Positions 26,327-34,818 of a DNA stretch of 37,154 nt are shown piece by piece. Source of the DNA: Salinicola aestuarinus (GTDB lineage Bacteria > Pseudomonadota > Gammaproteobacteria > Pseudomonadales > Halomonadaceae). A program made the position numbers and the translations under genes. Under the pieces are notes generated by a model that did not search any database, was not told the origin of the DNA, and was given only the letters and a program-made list of their open reading frames with translations. Location: the NCBI RefSeq assembly GCF_003206645.1, contig NZ_PZJP01000006.1, positions 10,497 to 47,650 on the forward strand. Reading direction: 5' to 3'. Every line of letters starts with the position of its first letter. Positions within the stretch are counted from its first letter, which is position 1.

Positions 26327-27522
26327 GTCACTGCCTCTCGATCAGCTGCGGCTTCGGCCAGCTCATCGCAAAGACAGCCCATCCGCCGCACAGCCTCGAG
26401 TAGCGTGTCGTCCGGCACCGTCAACGCCACGCGGACCAGGCCGGCGGCGCTTTCACCGAAAGAGATGCCTGGCATCACCGCCACATCGTGGCGCTCCAGC
26501 AACTGCTCGGCGAAGGCCTCGCCATCGAGACCGGTGCGCGACACATCGATCATCAGAAACATACCGCCCTGCGGCAGACTGGCCGAGAGCATCGGCAGGT
26601 CGGCAACGGCGGCTGCGACTCGCCGCGCGCGCCGGCCGAGCGCTTCACGCAGTCGCTCCGCGGTGTCGAAATCGCCGCGCAGCGCGGCTTCGGTCATGTC
26701 GGCGATAAACGGCTGGTTGCCGAACAGCATCGTTTCGGACAGCGGCAGCAGCCGGCGCGAGAACGCGACGGGACCTATCGACCAGCCGCTGCGAAACCCG
26801 GTGGCGGCGTGACTCTTCGAGATCGAGGAAACCACCACCGTACGCTCGCGCAGCTCGGCGATTTCCAGCGGGGAGACAAAGGTACCTTCGAAGATCAGCG
26901 CTTCGTAAACTTCGTCACAGACGATCCACAGATCGTGCTCGATACACAGTTGCCCCAGCGACGCGATCGCATCGCGATCCATCACCGCGCCCGTCGGGTT
27001 GTGGGGGGTGTTGAGCAGCAGAACCCGGCTCTCCGGTGTGATCGCCGCTCGCAGATCCGCCGGCTGCATCACGAAACCGTGCTCGATGCGCAGCGGCACC
27101 GACTGCAGCGACGCCCCGGCGGCCCGAATGACCCCTTCGTAAGTGGCGTAGAAGGGGTTGCCGGTCAGAACGCCGTCCCCCTCTCCCGCCAGCGCCAGAA
27201 TCACTGCGAACAGGGCCGTCTGCGTGCCGGGGAAACAGAGCACGTTCTCCTCCTCAATCCCGGGAAGGCGGTCCGCGTAGAGGTCGATCAGGGCATTGAC
27301 CAGCCCGGTCTCACCACGGCCATTGGAGTAGCGAGTCCGGCCGGCCCGCAACGCCGCAACGCAGTGCTCGACGAGTGCCGGGTCGGTGGTGATGTCGGGT
27401 TCACCGATGGTCAGCTCCATGATCTCGTCACCTGCGGCGATGCGCCGACGTGACTCGTTGTGAAGCGCCCATTTGTCGCCACCGAGATCCTGGAGACGAT
27501 CGATAATCGCAGTGTAACGCAT
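26323..27522 (-). CDS. PLP-dependent class I/II aminotransferase
   Basis: Cytoplasmic fold-type I aminotransferase of 399 residues, aspartate-aminotransferase-like. Key elements are LTIGEPDITT (38-47), NTPHNPTGAV with N175 and the NPTG turn, DEVYE with D203, and SSISKSHAATGFRSGW with the PLP lysine K236 and a nearby arginine. It converts an amino acid to its 2-oxo acid or the reverse. The gene begins 6 bp after the TetR stop, and its stop overlaps the FAD oxidoreductase start, giving a tight operon. The 2-hydroxyacid dehydrogenase at 33759 could act on its oxo-acid product. Substrate not determinable. Confidence 0.9.
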   Translation of the reverse strand: MRYTAIIDRLQDLGGDKWALHNESRRRIAAGDEIMELTIGEPDITTDPALVEHCVAALRAGRTRYSNGRGETGLVNALIDLYADRLPGIEEENVLCFPGTQTALFAVILALAGEGDGVLTGNPFYATYEGVIRAAGASLQSVPLRIEHGFVMQPADLRAAITPESRVLLLNTPHNPTGAVMDRDAIASLGQLCIEHDLWIVCDEVYEALIFEGTFVSPLEIAELRERTVVVSSISKSHAATGFRSGWSIGPVAFSRRLLPLSETMLFGNQPFIADMTEAALRGDFDTAERLREALGRRARRVAAAVADLPMLSASLPQGGMFLMIDVSRTGLDGEAFAEQLLERHDVAVMPGISFGESAAGLVRVALTVPDDTLLEAVRRMGCLCDELAEAAADREAVT

Positions 27523-27528
27523 GAAAAA

Positions 27529-28203
27529 TCAGTTCCTGTCGGGTAGGGGGTCGCCGTGAAAATCCAGATATTGCAGAAGATCGCCGGCCGGAAGCGCGAG
27601 AATGCCTTCGGCTGCGCCGAGCGCGATTCGGGGCAGCCTGTCGATGCTGTAAAGGCCGTGACTGAGCGAGCCTTCGAGCCAGAGCCCATCGATGAGACCG
27701 TTGAGCGCAATCGCATGCGCCTGACAGATATCCGGCGGCGCCGGCCGCTGTCGTGCCGCGAGCACGGCGTGCACCATCGTCTCGAGCAGGCTGAGAAATT
27801 CGCGGTAGCTCTCGCGGTGGATGTCGGCGTAGCGCGGCGTCGCTCGAATCCGGCCAATGAACGTCGCCCAAAGGGACACCTTGCGAGCCGATAGGTTGGG
27901 CGGCGTCACATTGGCAACGACGAACTGGGCCAGCCGCCTTTCCGGGCTCTTGCCGGCGTCCGCAGCCGCCTGTTCCGCCTGAGTGGTCATCTGCCCCACC
28001 AGATAGCCGTAGGCCGCCAGCACCATGTCGTCCTTCGAGCCGAAGTAATGCCGTATCAGCCCCGCGGTCACGTTCGCTTTTTCCGCGATTCGCCGCGCCG
28101 AAGCCCCGTCCAGGCCCTGCTCTGCGATACACTCCAAGGTTGCCTCAAGCAGGCTACGCCGGCGCTCATCAAGAGAAAGGCGCTGGAAATTCTTGCGGCT
28201 CAT
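27529..28203 (-). CDS. TetR-family regulator (BetI-like C-terminal domain)
   Basis: Repressor of 224 residues. The N-terminal HTH lies about residues 14-55 (SARRIAEKANVTAGLIRHYF region), and the C-terminal ligand domain resembles the BetI-type TetR_C_6 family (VSLWATFIGRIRATPRYADIHRE, then ALNGLIDGLWLEGSLS). The ATG at 28203 is used because the upstream in-frame codon at 28221 is TTG and adds nothing family-like. It heads the aminotransferase operon and is divergent from the amino-acid ABC importer. The shared gap contains a perfect palindrome, and a degenerate copy recurs before the 2-hydroxyacid dehydrogenase and M20 genes, so this protein probably controls the whole region. Confidence 0.9.
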   Translation of the reverse strand: MSRKNFQRLSLDERRRSLLEATLECIAEQGLDGASARRIAEKANVTAGLIRHYFGSKDDMVLAAYGYLVGQMTTQAEQAAADAGKSPERRLAQFVVANVTPPNLSARKVSLWATFIGRIRATPRYADIHRESYREFLSLLETMVHAVLAARQRPAPPDICQAHAIALNGLIDGLWLEGSLSHGLYSIDRLPRIALGAAEGILALPAGDLLQYLDFHGDPLPDRN

Positions 28204-28332
28204 GAATGGCGTCGTTCTCAATCAAGTCAGGAAGGAATCGGCCGGAATTCGGAATGGACCGGGCTGCGAGTCGCGGATTCTGGGACTGACGCCAAGCGAC
28301 TGAATGGCATGTGGCCTTTGAATCTCGCGACA

Positions 28333-28356
28333 GTTGTTATACTGTCGTATAACAAC
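28333..28356. promoter_or_regulatory. TetR-type operator palindrome (site 1)
   Basis: GTTGTTATAC (28333-28342), a 4-nt gap TGTC, then GTATAACAAC (28347-28356) form a perfect 10-bp inverted repeat. It lies between the divergent TetR and ABC ATPase genes, 130 bp upstream of the TetR start and 91 bp upstream of the ATPase start. It overlaps A/T-rich, promoter-like sequence. A closely related site is at 34819-34840. Confidence 0.75.
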
Positions 28357-28446
28357 ATAAAGATTGCAAGACCCCGCCTGTCGTGCTGCAAGGTCCTGAG
28401 TAAATCGGTCTATTGCGCTCGGCAGGTCCACTAAAAGGGAGACCCT

Positions 28447-29277
28447 ATGCAACACCAATCCGCGACCCGGGTTGTCACGCAACCGCAAAACGATGCCGCG
28501 AAATCGGCAACTGCGGAATCCGCAGTGGAGATTCATGATCTTCACAAGTCATTCGGCGGAGTCGATGTCCTCAAGGGCATATCGTTGACCGCCCGCCAGG
28601 GTGATGTCGTCGCCATCATCGGCGGCTCGGGATCGGGTAAATCGACGCTATTACGCTGCGTCAATCTGCTCGAGACCCCGACGTCAGGACAGATCGCGAT
28701 CCAGGGCGAGCCCTACCGCATGCGAGCGGGCAAGAATGGGGCCCTGGTACCCGCCGACCGCCGTCAGATCCAGCGCATCCGCGCACACCTCGGCATGGTG
28801 TTCCAGAGTTTCAACCTCTGGCCTCACCGCACGGTACTCGAGAATGTCATGGAAGTGCCGGTTCACGTCCTCAAGACGCCGCGCGAGGAAGCCCGGGCCC
28901 GCGCCAGCACGCTGCTCGACCGGGTAGGGCTGGGCGACAAGCTCGATGCCTACCCGAGCTTTCTGTCGGGGGGACAACAGCAGCGTGCCGCCATCGCCCG
29001 GGTGCTCGCCGTCGATCCTCTTGCCATGCTCTTCGACGAACCGACGTCGGCGCTGGATCCGGAGCTCGTCGGCGAAGTGCTGTCGGTGATTCGCGACCTG
29101 GCCGCCGAGCACCGCACCATGCTGCTGGTCACTCACGAGATGGCGTTTGCGCGAGATGTCGCCACCCATGTCGTATTCCTCCGTGACGGGATTATCGAAG
29201 AGCAGGGCAGTCCCACCCAGATATTCGAATCACCACGTTCGGAACATCTCAAACAATTCATAAAATCAGTTGCTTAA
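28447..29277 (+). CDS. Polar amino-acid ABC transporter ATP-binding protein (HisP/GlnQ type)
   Basis: ATPase of 276 residues. After a polar extension of about 28 residues it has Walker A GGSGSGKST (59-67), a Q-loop in VFQSFNLWPHRTV, the signature LSGGQQQRAAIARVLA, Walker B LAMLFDEPTSALDPELVGEV and an H-loop VTHEM. The insert RAGKNGALVPADRRQIQRIR resembles histidine/octopine-type importers. GGGAG precedes the ATG. It is the first gene of a five-gene importer operon (ATPase, two binding proteins, two permeases) facing away from the TetR gene. Confidence 0.94.
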   Translation: MQHQSATRVVTQPQNDAAKSATAESAVEIHDLHKSFGGVDVLKGISLTARQGDVVAIIGGSGSGKSTLLRCVNLLETPTSGQIAIQGEPYRMRAGKNGALVPADRRQIQRIRAHLGMVFQSFNLWPHRTVLENVMEVPVHVLKTPREEARARASTLLDRVGLGDKLDAYPSFLSGGQQQRAAIARVLAVDPLAMLFDEPTSALDPELVGEVLSVIRDLAAEHRTMLLVTHEMAFARDVATHVVFLRDGIIEEQGSPTQIFESPRSEHLKQFIKSVA

Positions 29278-29281
29278 CTCC

Positions 29282-30097
29282 ATGAAACGGATACAGAACC
29301 AGACGGCGTCTACCGCCTCTCGCCGGGCGCATCGCCTCGCCCTTACCCTCGTCTCCCTGAGTACCTTGTGCGCGCTGCCCGCTGCCGCCGCCGACTACAA
29401 CATCGGCATCTCTTCCGAACCCTACCCGCCCTACTACAGCCCTGATGCATCCGGCGAATGGTCGGGCTGGGAGATCGACTTCGCCGATGAGCTCTGTCGG
29501 CGGCTGGGCAGCGAGTGCGAGACCGTGCCACTGGCGTGGGAAGGCATCATTCCGGCGCTGAAGACCGGCAAGATCGACATGATCATCGGCTCGATGGCGA
29601 TCACCCCGCAGCGCCAGGAGCAGATCGCCTTCTCCGACAAGTACAAGCACAGTCCCACCGGCCTGCTGGCGCTCAAGCAGAGCGAAGTCGAGCCCAGTGC
29701 CGACAGCCTGGAAGGGGCCTATCTGGGGGTGCAGTCGGGCTCCATTCAGGAGAATTACGCCCGCGCCTACTATGCCGAGAGTGCCAACCTACAGGTCTAC
29801 CAGACGCTCGACGAGGAACTCCAGGATCTGGACGCCGGACGTCTGGATGCCGTGCTCGGCGATATCGTCGCGATGCAGGCGTTCATGACATCCGAGCGCG
29901 GCCAGGCGTGCTGTGAGTTCCGCGGCACGGTGGCGCCCGATCAGAGCATTCTCGGCTACGGCGTCGGCGTCGGTATGCGCAAGAGCGACCAGGACCTCAA
30001 GGAAGCGGTCAACGTTGCGATCGCCGACATCCGCGCCGATGGCACCTTCGAGCGCCTGTCGGCCCCCTATTTCGATTTCGACATCTACGGCGACTAG
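29282..30097 (+). CDS. Amino-acid ABC transporter binding protein 1
   Basis: Periplasmic solute-binding protein (SBP_bac_3 family) of 271 residues. The signal peptide ends near residue 38 (LCALPAAAA before DYNIG). Conserved segments are EPYPPYYSPDASGEWSGWEI, PLAWEGIIPALKTGKIDMII and LGVQSGSIQENYA. Cysteine pairs occur in LCRRLGSEC and in QACCEF. It starts 4 bp after the ATPase stop with only a weak ribosome-binding site, so it may depend on translational coupling. It is very similar to the next gene product, roughly two-thirds identical by eye. Confidence 0.92.
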   Translation: MKRIQNQTASTASRRAHRLALTLVSLSTLCALPAAAADYNIGISSEPYPPYYSPDASGEWSGWEIDFADELCRRLGSECETVPLAWEGIIPALKTGKIDMIIGSMAITPQRQEQIAFSDKYKHSPTGLLALKQSEVEPSADSLEGAYLGVQSGSIQENYARAYYAESANLQVYQTLDEELQDLDAGRLDAVLGDIVAMQAFMTSERGQACCEFRGTVAPDQSILGYGVGVGMRKSDQDLKEAVNVAIADIRADGTFERLSAPYFDFDIYGD

Positions 30098-30203
30098 GGA
30101 CGCTCGCCGCGCGGGACTGCCTTGGCGCCTTTGCCCTGTGAACCCCATCTATCCGATCCGATTTCGCGATCCCCGTTACCCGTCTCGACAGGAGCCAGAC
30201 ACG

Positions 30204-30983
30204 ATGAAACGCACGTTAGCCGCTACCCTTCCTCTTTTCGCCGTCCTGATCACCCCGGCGATGGCTGCCGACACCTACAAGGTGGGCATCTCGGCCGAGC
30301 CCTACCCGCCTTTCTACAGCCCCAGTGCGTCGGGTGAGTGGTCCGGCTGGGAGATCGATTTCACCGATGCACTCTGTGAGCGTCTGCAGGCCGACTGCGA
30401 GATCGTCCCGCTTGCCTGGGAGGGGATCATCCCGGCGCTCAATACCGGCAAGATCGACATGATCATCGGCTCGATGGGCATCACACCCGAGCGGGCCAAA
30501 CAGATCGCCTTCTCGGAGAAGTATTACGACACCCCGACGGGCATCGTCGCTGCCAAGGGTATCGACATGGAGCCCACGCCCGAGGGGGTCGAGGGCGTCT
30601 ACCTGGGTGTTCAGTCCGGCTCCATTCAGGAGAACTACGCCAATCGGTATTTCGCCGACAGCGCCGCCGACATCAAGGTCTACCAGACGGTGGATGAGGA
30701 GCTCCAGGATCTGACCGCTGGGCGTATCGATGCCGTGTTAGGCGATACCCTGGCCATGCAGCCCTTCCTGGAATCCGACCTCGGCCAGGCGTGCTGCGAG
30801 TTCCGCGGCAACGTGGAGGCCGACCCGGCTATTCTCGGCCGAGGGGTCGGCGTCGGCCTGCGTCAGGAAGACGACGAACTGCGGTCGCGGGTGAATACGG
30901 CGATCGAGGACCTCCTGAGCGATGGCACCTATGCAGCCATCTCCCAGCGCTACTTCGGGGACGTCAGCATCTACGGCGAGTGA
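30204..30983 (+). CDS. Amino-acid ABC transporter binding protein 2 (paralogue)
   Basis: Periplasmic binding protein of 259 residues with a short signal peptide (MKRTLAATLPLFAVLITPAM then AAD). It shares with its upstream neighbour EPYPPFYSPSASGEWSGWEI, PLAWEGIIPALNTGKIDMII, LGVQSGSIQENYA and QACCEFRGN, indicating a tandem duplication. GGAG lies at 30191-30194 before the ATG. Both probably serve the same permease pair with different ligand preference; residues after the shared KIDMIIGSM core differ (KYYDTPTGIVAAK against KYKHSPTGLLALK). An inverted repeat at 31001-31029 follows. Confidence 0.92.
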   Translation: MKRTLAATLPLFAVLITPAMAADTYKVGISAEPYPPFYSPSASGEWSGWEIDFTDALCERLQADCEIVPLAWEGIIPALNTGKIDMIIGSMGITPERAKQIAFSEKYYDTPTGIVAAKGIDMEPTPEGVEGVYLGVQSGSIQENYANRYFADSAADIKVYQTVDEELQDLTAGRIDAVLGDTLAMQPFLESDLGQACCEFRGNVEADPAILGRGVGVGLRQEDDELRSRVNTAIEDLLSDGTYAAISQRYFGDVSIYGE

Positions 30984-31000
30984 GACCTCGCCCTGCATGC

Positions 31001-31038
31001 CGCCATCGTCAGCCGCATTGGCGATGGCGCGCCTTTTC
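31001..31038 (+). terminator. Hairpin between binding-protein and permease genes
   Basis: CGCCATCG (31001-31008) and CGATGGCG (31022-31029) form an 8-bp stem with a 13-base loop, followed within a few bases by TTTT. It lies 18 bp after the second binding-protein stop and is a plausible attenuator that keeps permease expression below binding-protein expression. Confidence 0.5.
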
Positions 31039-31067
31039 ACCCCCCGATCTAGAAGGATGTCAGCCCC

Positions 31068-31793
31068 ATGACAACCGTGTTCGATTTTGGCCTGCTCGCG
31101 TACGACCCGCCCGGCTGGGGCCGGGTCCTGCTGGTCGGCTTCTGGCGATCGATCGAACTCGCCGCCGGCGGCTACTGCCTTGGGATCGTGATCGGCATCT
31201 TCGGCGCTGCCGGCAAACTCTACGGCGGCAAGGTCGTCCGTGACCTGCTCGAGATCTACACCATGGTGATCCGCGCCGTCCCCGAGCTGGTACTGATTCT
31301 CCTGTTCTACTACGTCGGCACCGATCTGCTCAGCCGCGCCTCGGTCGCACTAGGCTTCTCCCGCGTCGACATCGACGGCCTGAGCGCCGGCATCATGGTC
31401 ATAGGTCTGGTTCAAGGCGCCTACGCCACCGAGGTCTTTCGCGGCGCCATTCGCGCCGTGCCGACGGGCCAGATCGAAGCGGCCCACGCCTTCGGCATGC
31501 GCGGCTCGCTGGTGATGCGTCGCGTCACGCTACCGGCAATGCTGCCGCATGCGCTGCCGGGCATGGCCAACCTCTGGATGATCGCGACCAAGGACACGGC
31601 GCTGCTCGCAGTGGTCGGGTTCAGCGAGTTGACTCTCGCCGCTCGGCAGGCGGCAGGCGCCACACGTGCCTATCTGCTGTTCTTCCTCTCGGCGGGCGCG
31701 CTCTACCTTGCCCTCACCCTGATCTCTAACGTCATTCTACGCCGCGTGGAGCGCCGGGCCCGTCGGGGTCTGGTATCCGCACGACAACAATAA
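31068..31793 (+). CDS. Amino-acid ABC transporter permease (HisQ type)
   Basis: Inner-membrane permease of 241 residues with about five helices. The cytoplasmic EAA loop reads GAIRAVPTGQIEAAHAFGMR, the standard ATPase contact in polar amino-acid importers. IRAVPELVLILLFYYVGTDL near the start is the HisQ/HisM family signature. It pairs with the next permease as a heterodimer. Its stop codon lies inside an AACAATAA sequence just upstream of the following ribosome-binding site. Confidence 0.94.
   Translation: MTTVFDFGLLAYDPPGWGRVLLVGFWRSIELAAGGYCLGIVIGIFGAAGKLYGGKVVRDLLEIYTMVIRAVPELVLILLFYYVGTDLLSRASVALGFSRVDIDGLSAGIMVIGLVQGAYATEVFRGAIRAVPTGQIEAAHAFGMRGSLVMRRVTLPAMLPHALPGMANLWMIATKDTALLAVVGFSELTLAARQAAGATRAYLLFFLSAGALYLALTLISNVILRRVERRARRGLVSARQQ
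31786..31793 (+). promoter_or_regulatory. AACAATAA motif at start region of HisM-type gene
   Basis: A match to AANAANAA ends at the HisQ stop codon and abuts the AAGGAG ribosome-binding site of the next gene. It is a possible Hfq/Crc-type target but could be chance in this A-rich junction. Confidence 0.3.
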
Positions 31794-31802
31794 GGAGACC
31801 CC

Positions 31803-32633
31803 GTGGCCGAACTCGATATTGTCTCCCCGCCCTCAAGCCCTGCCGCGCTGAGTCCGAAGCGTATTCTGGTGATATTGGGAGAGCCGCATCGCGTGGTACT
31901 GGCGCTGCTGGGGCTCTCTGGCCTGGTCATGGCGATTCATCTCATGGACTGGGCGTGGCTGCCTCAGTATCTGCCCAAGCTCGGCGACGGCCTACTGATG
32001 ACGCTGATGATGCTGGTCGCGAGTGTCATCGTGGGTTTTCTGCTGGCACTGCCGCTGGGATTGGTCCAGGTCGGAGGCATCTGGCCGCTGCGCTGGCTCG
32101 CGACCGCGTTTTGTACCGCGGTACGAGGCACACCGCTGCTGCTCCAGATGTGGCTTCTCTATTACGGTCTGGGCGCCGTCTTTGCACAGTTCCCGGAGAT
32201 TCGGGGTAGCTGGGCATGGGACTATCTGCGCCAGGCGTGGCCCTACGGCTTCCTCGCCCTGACGATCTCTTTCGCCGCCTACGAGGGGGAAGTGATGCGA
32301 GGCGCCTTCGCCGGCGTACCGCGCGGCGAGCTCGAGGCCGCCGAGGCATTCGGCATGTCGCGCTGGCAAATCTTTCGCCGGGTCTGGTTCCCGCGCGCGG
32401 TTCATCGCGCCCTGCCGACGCTGGCCGGTGAGATCATTCTGCAGCTGAAGTCGACGCCGCTTGTCGCAACGATCGCCGTGACCGACCTCTACGCCGTGAT
32501 CACCCAAGTGCGGCAAGCGACCTACCTGACCTATGAGCCGCTGCTGTTTCTGGTCGCCGTCTATCTCTGCCTGAGCGGCCTGCTGATCCTGGCCCTGCGC
32601 TGGCTGGAAAACCGGGTCCCTACCGGCCAGTAG
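31803..32633 (+). CDS. Amino-acid ABC transporter permease (HisM type)
   Basis: Second inner-membrane permease, 276 residues with a polar N-terminus of about 30 residues. The family signature VRGTPLLLQMWLLYYGLG and the EAA loop GAFAGVPRGELEAAEAFGMS are both clear. The start is GTG at 31803 with AAGGAG upstream, 9 bp after the preceding stop. It completes the importer. The pairing of two distinct permeases resembles histidine, arginine and octopine transporters rather than single-permease systems. Confidence 0.94.
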   Translation: MAELDIVSPPSSPAALSPKRILVILGEPHRVVLALLGLSGLVMAIHLMDWAWLPQYLPKLGDGLLMTLMMLVASVIVGFLLALPLGLVQVGGIWPLRWLATAFCTAVRGTPLLLQMWLLYYGLGAVFAQFPEIRGSWAWDYLRQAWPYGFLALTISFAAYEGEVMRGAFAGVPRGELEAAEAFGMSRWQIFRRVWFPRAVHRALPTLAGEIILQLKSTPLVATIAVTDLYAVITQVRQATYLTYEPLLFLVAVYLCLSGLLILALRWLENRVPTGQ

Positions 32634-32646
32634 GCGCGGCCGGGAT

Positions 32647-32679
32647 GCCAGGGCAACGTCTCGAAAGCGTCGCCCTGGC
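32647..32679 (+). terminator. Hairpin after amino-acid ABC operon
   Basis: GCCAGGGC (32647-32654) pairs with GCCCTGGC (32672-32679), extended inward by ACG/CGT after one mismatch. It begins 14 bp after the last permease stop. There is no T-tract, but stem strength and position suit the operon end. Confidence 0.5.
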
Positions 32680-32769
32680 CCCTCTGCACCGCGATTGCCG
32701 ACGGCGAGCGGTCAGCGAATCGCCGACAGCGCGCAGCGATGGGACGCGCGTTGACAGGGACTCGCCTGG

Positions 32770-32850
32770 GGTATCGAACTGAACCCTCTTGAGGTGTCGA
32801 ACTGAACTCCCTTGGGGTGTCGAACCAACTCCCTTGGGGTGTCGAACTGC
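32770..32850. repeat. Tandem array of four 22-23-bp units
   Basis: The core GGTRTCGAAC starts at 32770, 32793, 32816 and 32838, each followed by an ACTCCCTTGG-like tail, giving periods of 23, 23 and 22 bp. There are no spacers. The unit resembles the 22-bp unit at 3372-3459 (shared GGTG, TGAA and CTTG elements). Confidence 0.85.
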
Positions 32851-32944
32851 ACGCGGAGACGTTCAGCGCCCGTCGGCAGACAACGGGCGCTGGCGGCTCG
32901 AGGACCGGCTTTCTCGCTAGGCCGGCGCCTCGAACCTTCGCGCG

Positions 32945-33709
32945 CTACGCCTTGTAACCGGGATCCAACGCTTCCAGGGTCCGCAGATGCGCCGCCCACT
33001 CGAGCGCCAGATCGCCCTCCTCATGGGTGGTCTGGACGTACTGTCGCGCCACGTGCCGGGCGAGCGCATCCGGCACTGGCGCCAGCGCCTGCCCCATGCC
33101 CAGGGAGGCGACCTGGATGTCGCAGGCCCGCTCCAGGTAGAACATATTGTTGAACATCTCGGCGGCGCTCGCGCCTGTCGTCAGCAGGCCGTGATTGCGC
33201 AACACCAGGGCCCGCTTGTCGCCGAGACTCGCCACGATACGCTCGCGCTCGTCGAGATCGAGCGCGATGCCCTCGTAGTCGTGGTAGGCGATATTGCCGT
33301 AGAACTGCAATGCGATCTGGTTGAGCGGCATCAGGCCGTCTTTCAACGACGAGACGGCGACACCCGCACGGGTGTGCGTATGCATGACCCACGCCGCGTC
33401 GTGACTGGCGCGATGAATCGCCGAATGGATGGTGAACCCCGCCGGATTGACGCGCGCCTCGCCGGCATTGACCTTGTGGCCATCGACGTCGATCTTGACC
33501 AGTGAAGACGCGGTTATCTCCTCCCATCGCCAGCCGTAGGGATTGATCAGAAATCGATCCTGCTCACCGGGAACTCGCGCGGTGATGTGGGTGTAGATGA
33601 GATCCGTCATCCGATAGTGGGCGGCCAGCCGATAACAGGCCGCCAGTTCGATACGCGCCTGCCACTCGGCGTCACTGATCATCGCTGCACTCTCTGCGTT
33701 GTCTGGCAT
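32945..33709 (-). CDS. Class II aldolase/adducin-family protein
   Basis: Zinc-enzyme fold protein of 254 residues. Three metal-binding histidines are visible: H110 and H112 in MHTHTRAG and H173 in RNHGLL. HSAIHRASHD precedes them. In authentic fuculose-phosphate-type aldolases a glutamate lies four residues before the first histidine of that segment; here NPAGFTIH has glycine (G91) instead, as in many adducin-like family members whose reaction is unknown. It is 49 bp downstream of the 2-hydroxyacid dehydrogenase gene on the same strand, so the two probably act together. Carbon-carbon cleavage or decarboxylation of a hydroxy acid is possible but unproven. Confidence 0.85.
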   Translation of the reverse strand: MPDNAESAAMISDAEWQARIELAACYRLAAHYRMTDLIYTHITARVPGEQDRFLINPYGWRWEEITASSLVKIDVDGHKVNAGEARVNPAGFTIHSAIHRASHDAAWVMHTHTRAGVAVSSLKDGLMPLNQIALQFYGNIAYHDYEGIALDLDERERIVASLGDKRALVLRNHGLLTTGASAAEMFNNMFYLERACDIQVASLGMGQALAPVPDALARHVARQYVQTTHEEGDLALEWAAHLRTLEALDPGYKA

Positions 33710-33758
33710 GATTCGCTGATCTCCTCATGTGAGTGAATGGGCCGCGTTGCGGCCAGGC

Positions 33759-34715
33759 TCAGTAGCCCCTGGCACGATCGACAGCGAGGGCCAGATCGCC
33801 ACCGTCCCTGAGTGCTCGCGCGCTCTCGATCACCTGCTGCGAGACCACCTCCGGCAAGGAGTCGCTGGCGATATGCGGTGAGAGGCGAAGCTTGGGGTGA
33901 GACCAGAACGGATGATCGGCGCCGAGCGGCTCGTCGCGGAACACGTCGAGCGACGCGCCGGCCAGCGAACCCTCTGCCAACGCCGCGAGCAGATCCTCTT
34001 CCACCAGATGCTCGCCACGACCTATCTGAATGAGCCAGGCGCCGGGCCTGAGCCGCGCAAACAGTGCGGTGGAGAGAATATTGTCGGTCTGCGCCGTCAG
34101 CGGCAGGACGTTAATCAGGTAGTCGGCGTCCGTTGCGGCCGCCTCAACCGCCCCCGGCCCTGTCTCGTAGTGAACACCGTTAACCGGCGCCTGTGGCGCT
34201 CGCGAGCATGCCACTCGCACGTCGAAGCCCAGCGCCGCCAGGGCGCGAGCCACGGCCCGCCCCATCGTCCCGTGCCCGAGGATCGCAACCCTTCTCGACG
34301 CCGGCGCCCGCATGGGCAGCGGGTGCCAGGTGGCACGCTCTGCCTGGCGGCGCAGCCTGTCGAACTCACGCTCATGATGGAGCACCTCATGCGCGGCGAA
34401 ACCGGCCATCAGGTCGGCCTGATGCGGGTCTCTCACTCGTGCGATACGTACCGATTCATCCAAGCCTGGATGACTCATCAAGGCGTCGACGCCGGCCCCG
34501 ATGGACATCGCCAGCTGCAGATTCGGATAGGGGGCGAACGCGTCGTCCACCGGCAGCCAGCAGATCGCAAAGCGAACCTCCTCGGGGCACTGAATCTGGG
34601 ACGGGTGGCGCAGCACCACGTCCCCGGCCTCGGCCCGTAGCGATTCTCCGTAGATTGCCTCCAGATCGATCGAATCGCTCAGATAGACGCCGACGATGGT
34701 ATCCGCCTTCCCCAT
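33759..34715 (-). CDS. D-isomer-specific 2-hydroxyacid dehydrogenase (GhrA-like)
   Basis: NAD(P)-dependent enzyme of 318 residues similar to glyoxylate/hydroxypyruvate reductase A. The cofactor motif is GHGTMG (147-152); the catalytic triad is R233 (IGRGEHLVEEDLL), E262 (FRDEPLG) and H281 (LSPHIAS). It reduces a 2-oxo acid to the D-2-hydroxy acid. AAGGAG precedes the ATG. It is divergent from the M20 amidohydrolase gene, and the gap holds a second copy of the TetR-type palindrome. The oxo acid could be produced by the aminotransferase or FAD enzyme of the 24980-27522 operon. Confidence 0.9.
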   Translation of the reverse strand: MGKADTIVGVYLSDSIDLEAIYGESLRAEAGDVVLRHPSQIQCPEEVRFAICWLPVDDAFAPYPNLQLAMSIGAGVDALMSHPGLDESVRIARVRDPHQADLMAGFAAHEVLHHEREFDRLRRQAERATWHPLPMRAPASRRVAILGHGTMGRAVARALAALGFDVRVACSRAPQAPVNGVHYETGPGAVEAAATDADYLINVLPLTAQTDNILSTALFARLRPGAWLIQIGRGEHLVEEDLLAALAEGSLAGASLDVFRDEPLGADHPFWSHPKLRLSPHIASDSLPEVVSQQVIESARALRDGGDLALAVDRARGY

Positions 34716-34818
34716 GAAATCTCCTTGTGATGGTCGTGCCGATATCGGATTCGAGTCACCTTGTGGCGCCGAATCCCTGGCCGTGGGTTGTCACACGAAA
34801 CCCAGCAGTACATGCTGT

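Larger units (their letters stand above)
32634..32944. other. Intergenic region between convergent permease and aldolase genes
   Basis: This 311-bp gap between two gene 3' ends contains a terminator-like hairpin at 32647-32679 and a 23-bp tandem-repeat array at 32770-32850. I see no credible gene in it. Confidence 0.5.

Noticed and set aside
32770..32850. Repeat units containing GTTCGA on the reverse strand considered as tRNA T-arm fragments
   Set aside because: No acceptor, D or anticodon stem can be built around them; the match is a short coincidence inside a tandem repeat.
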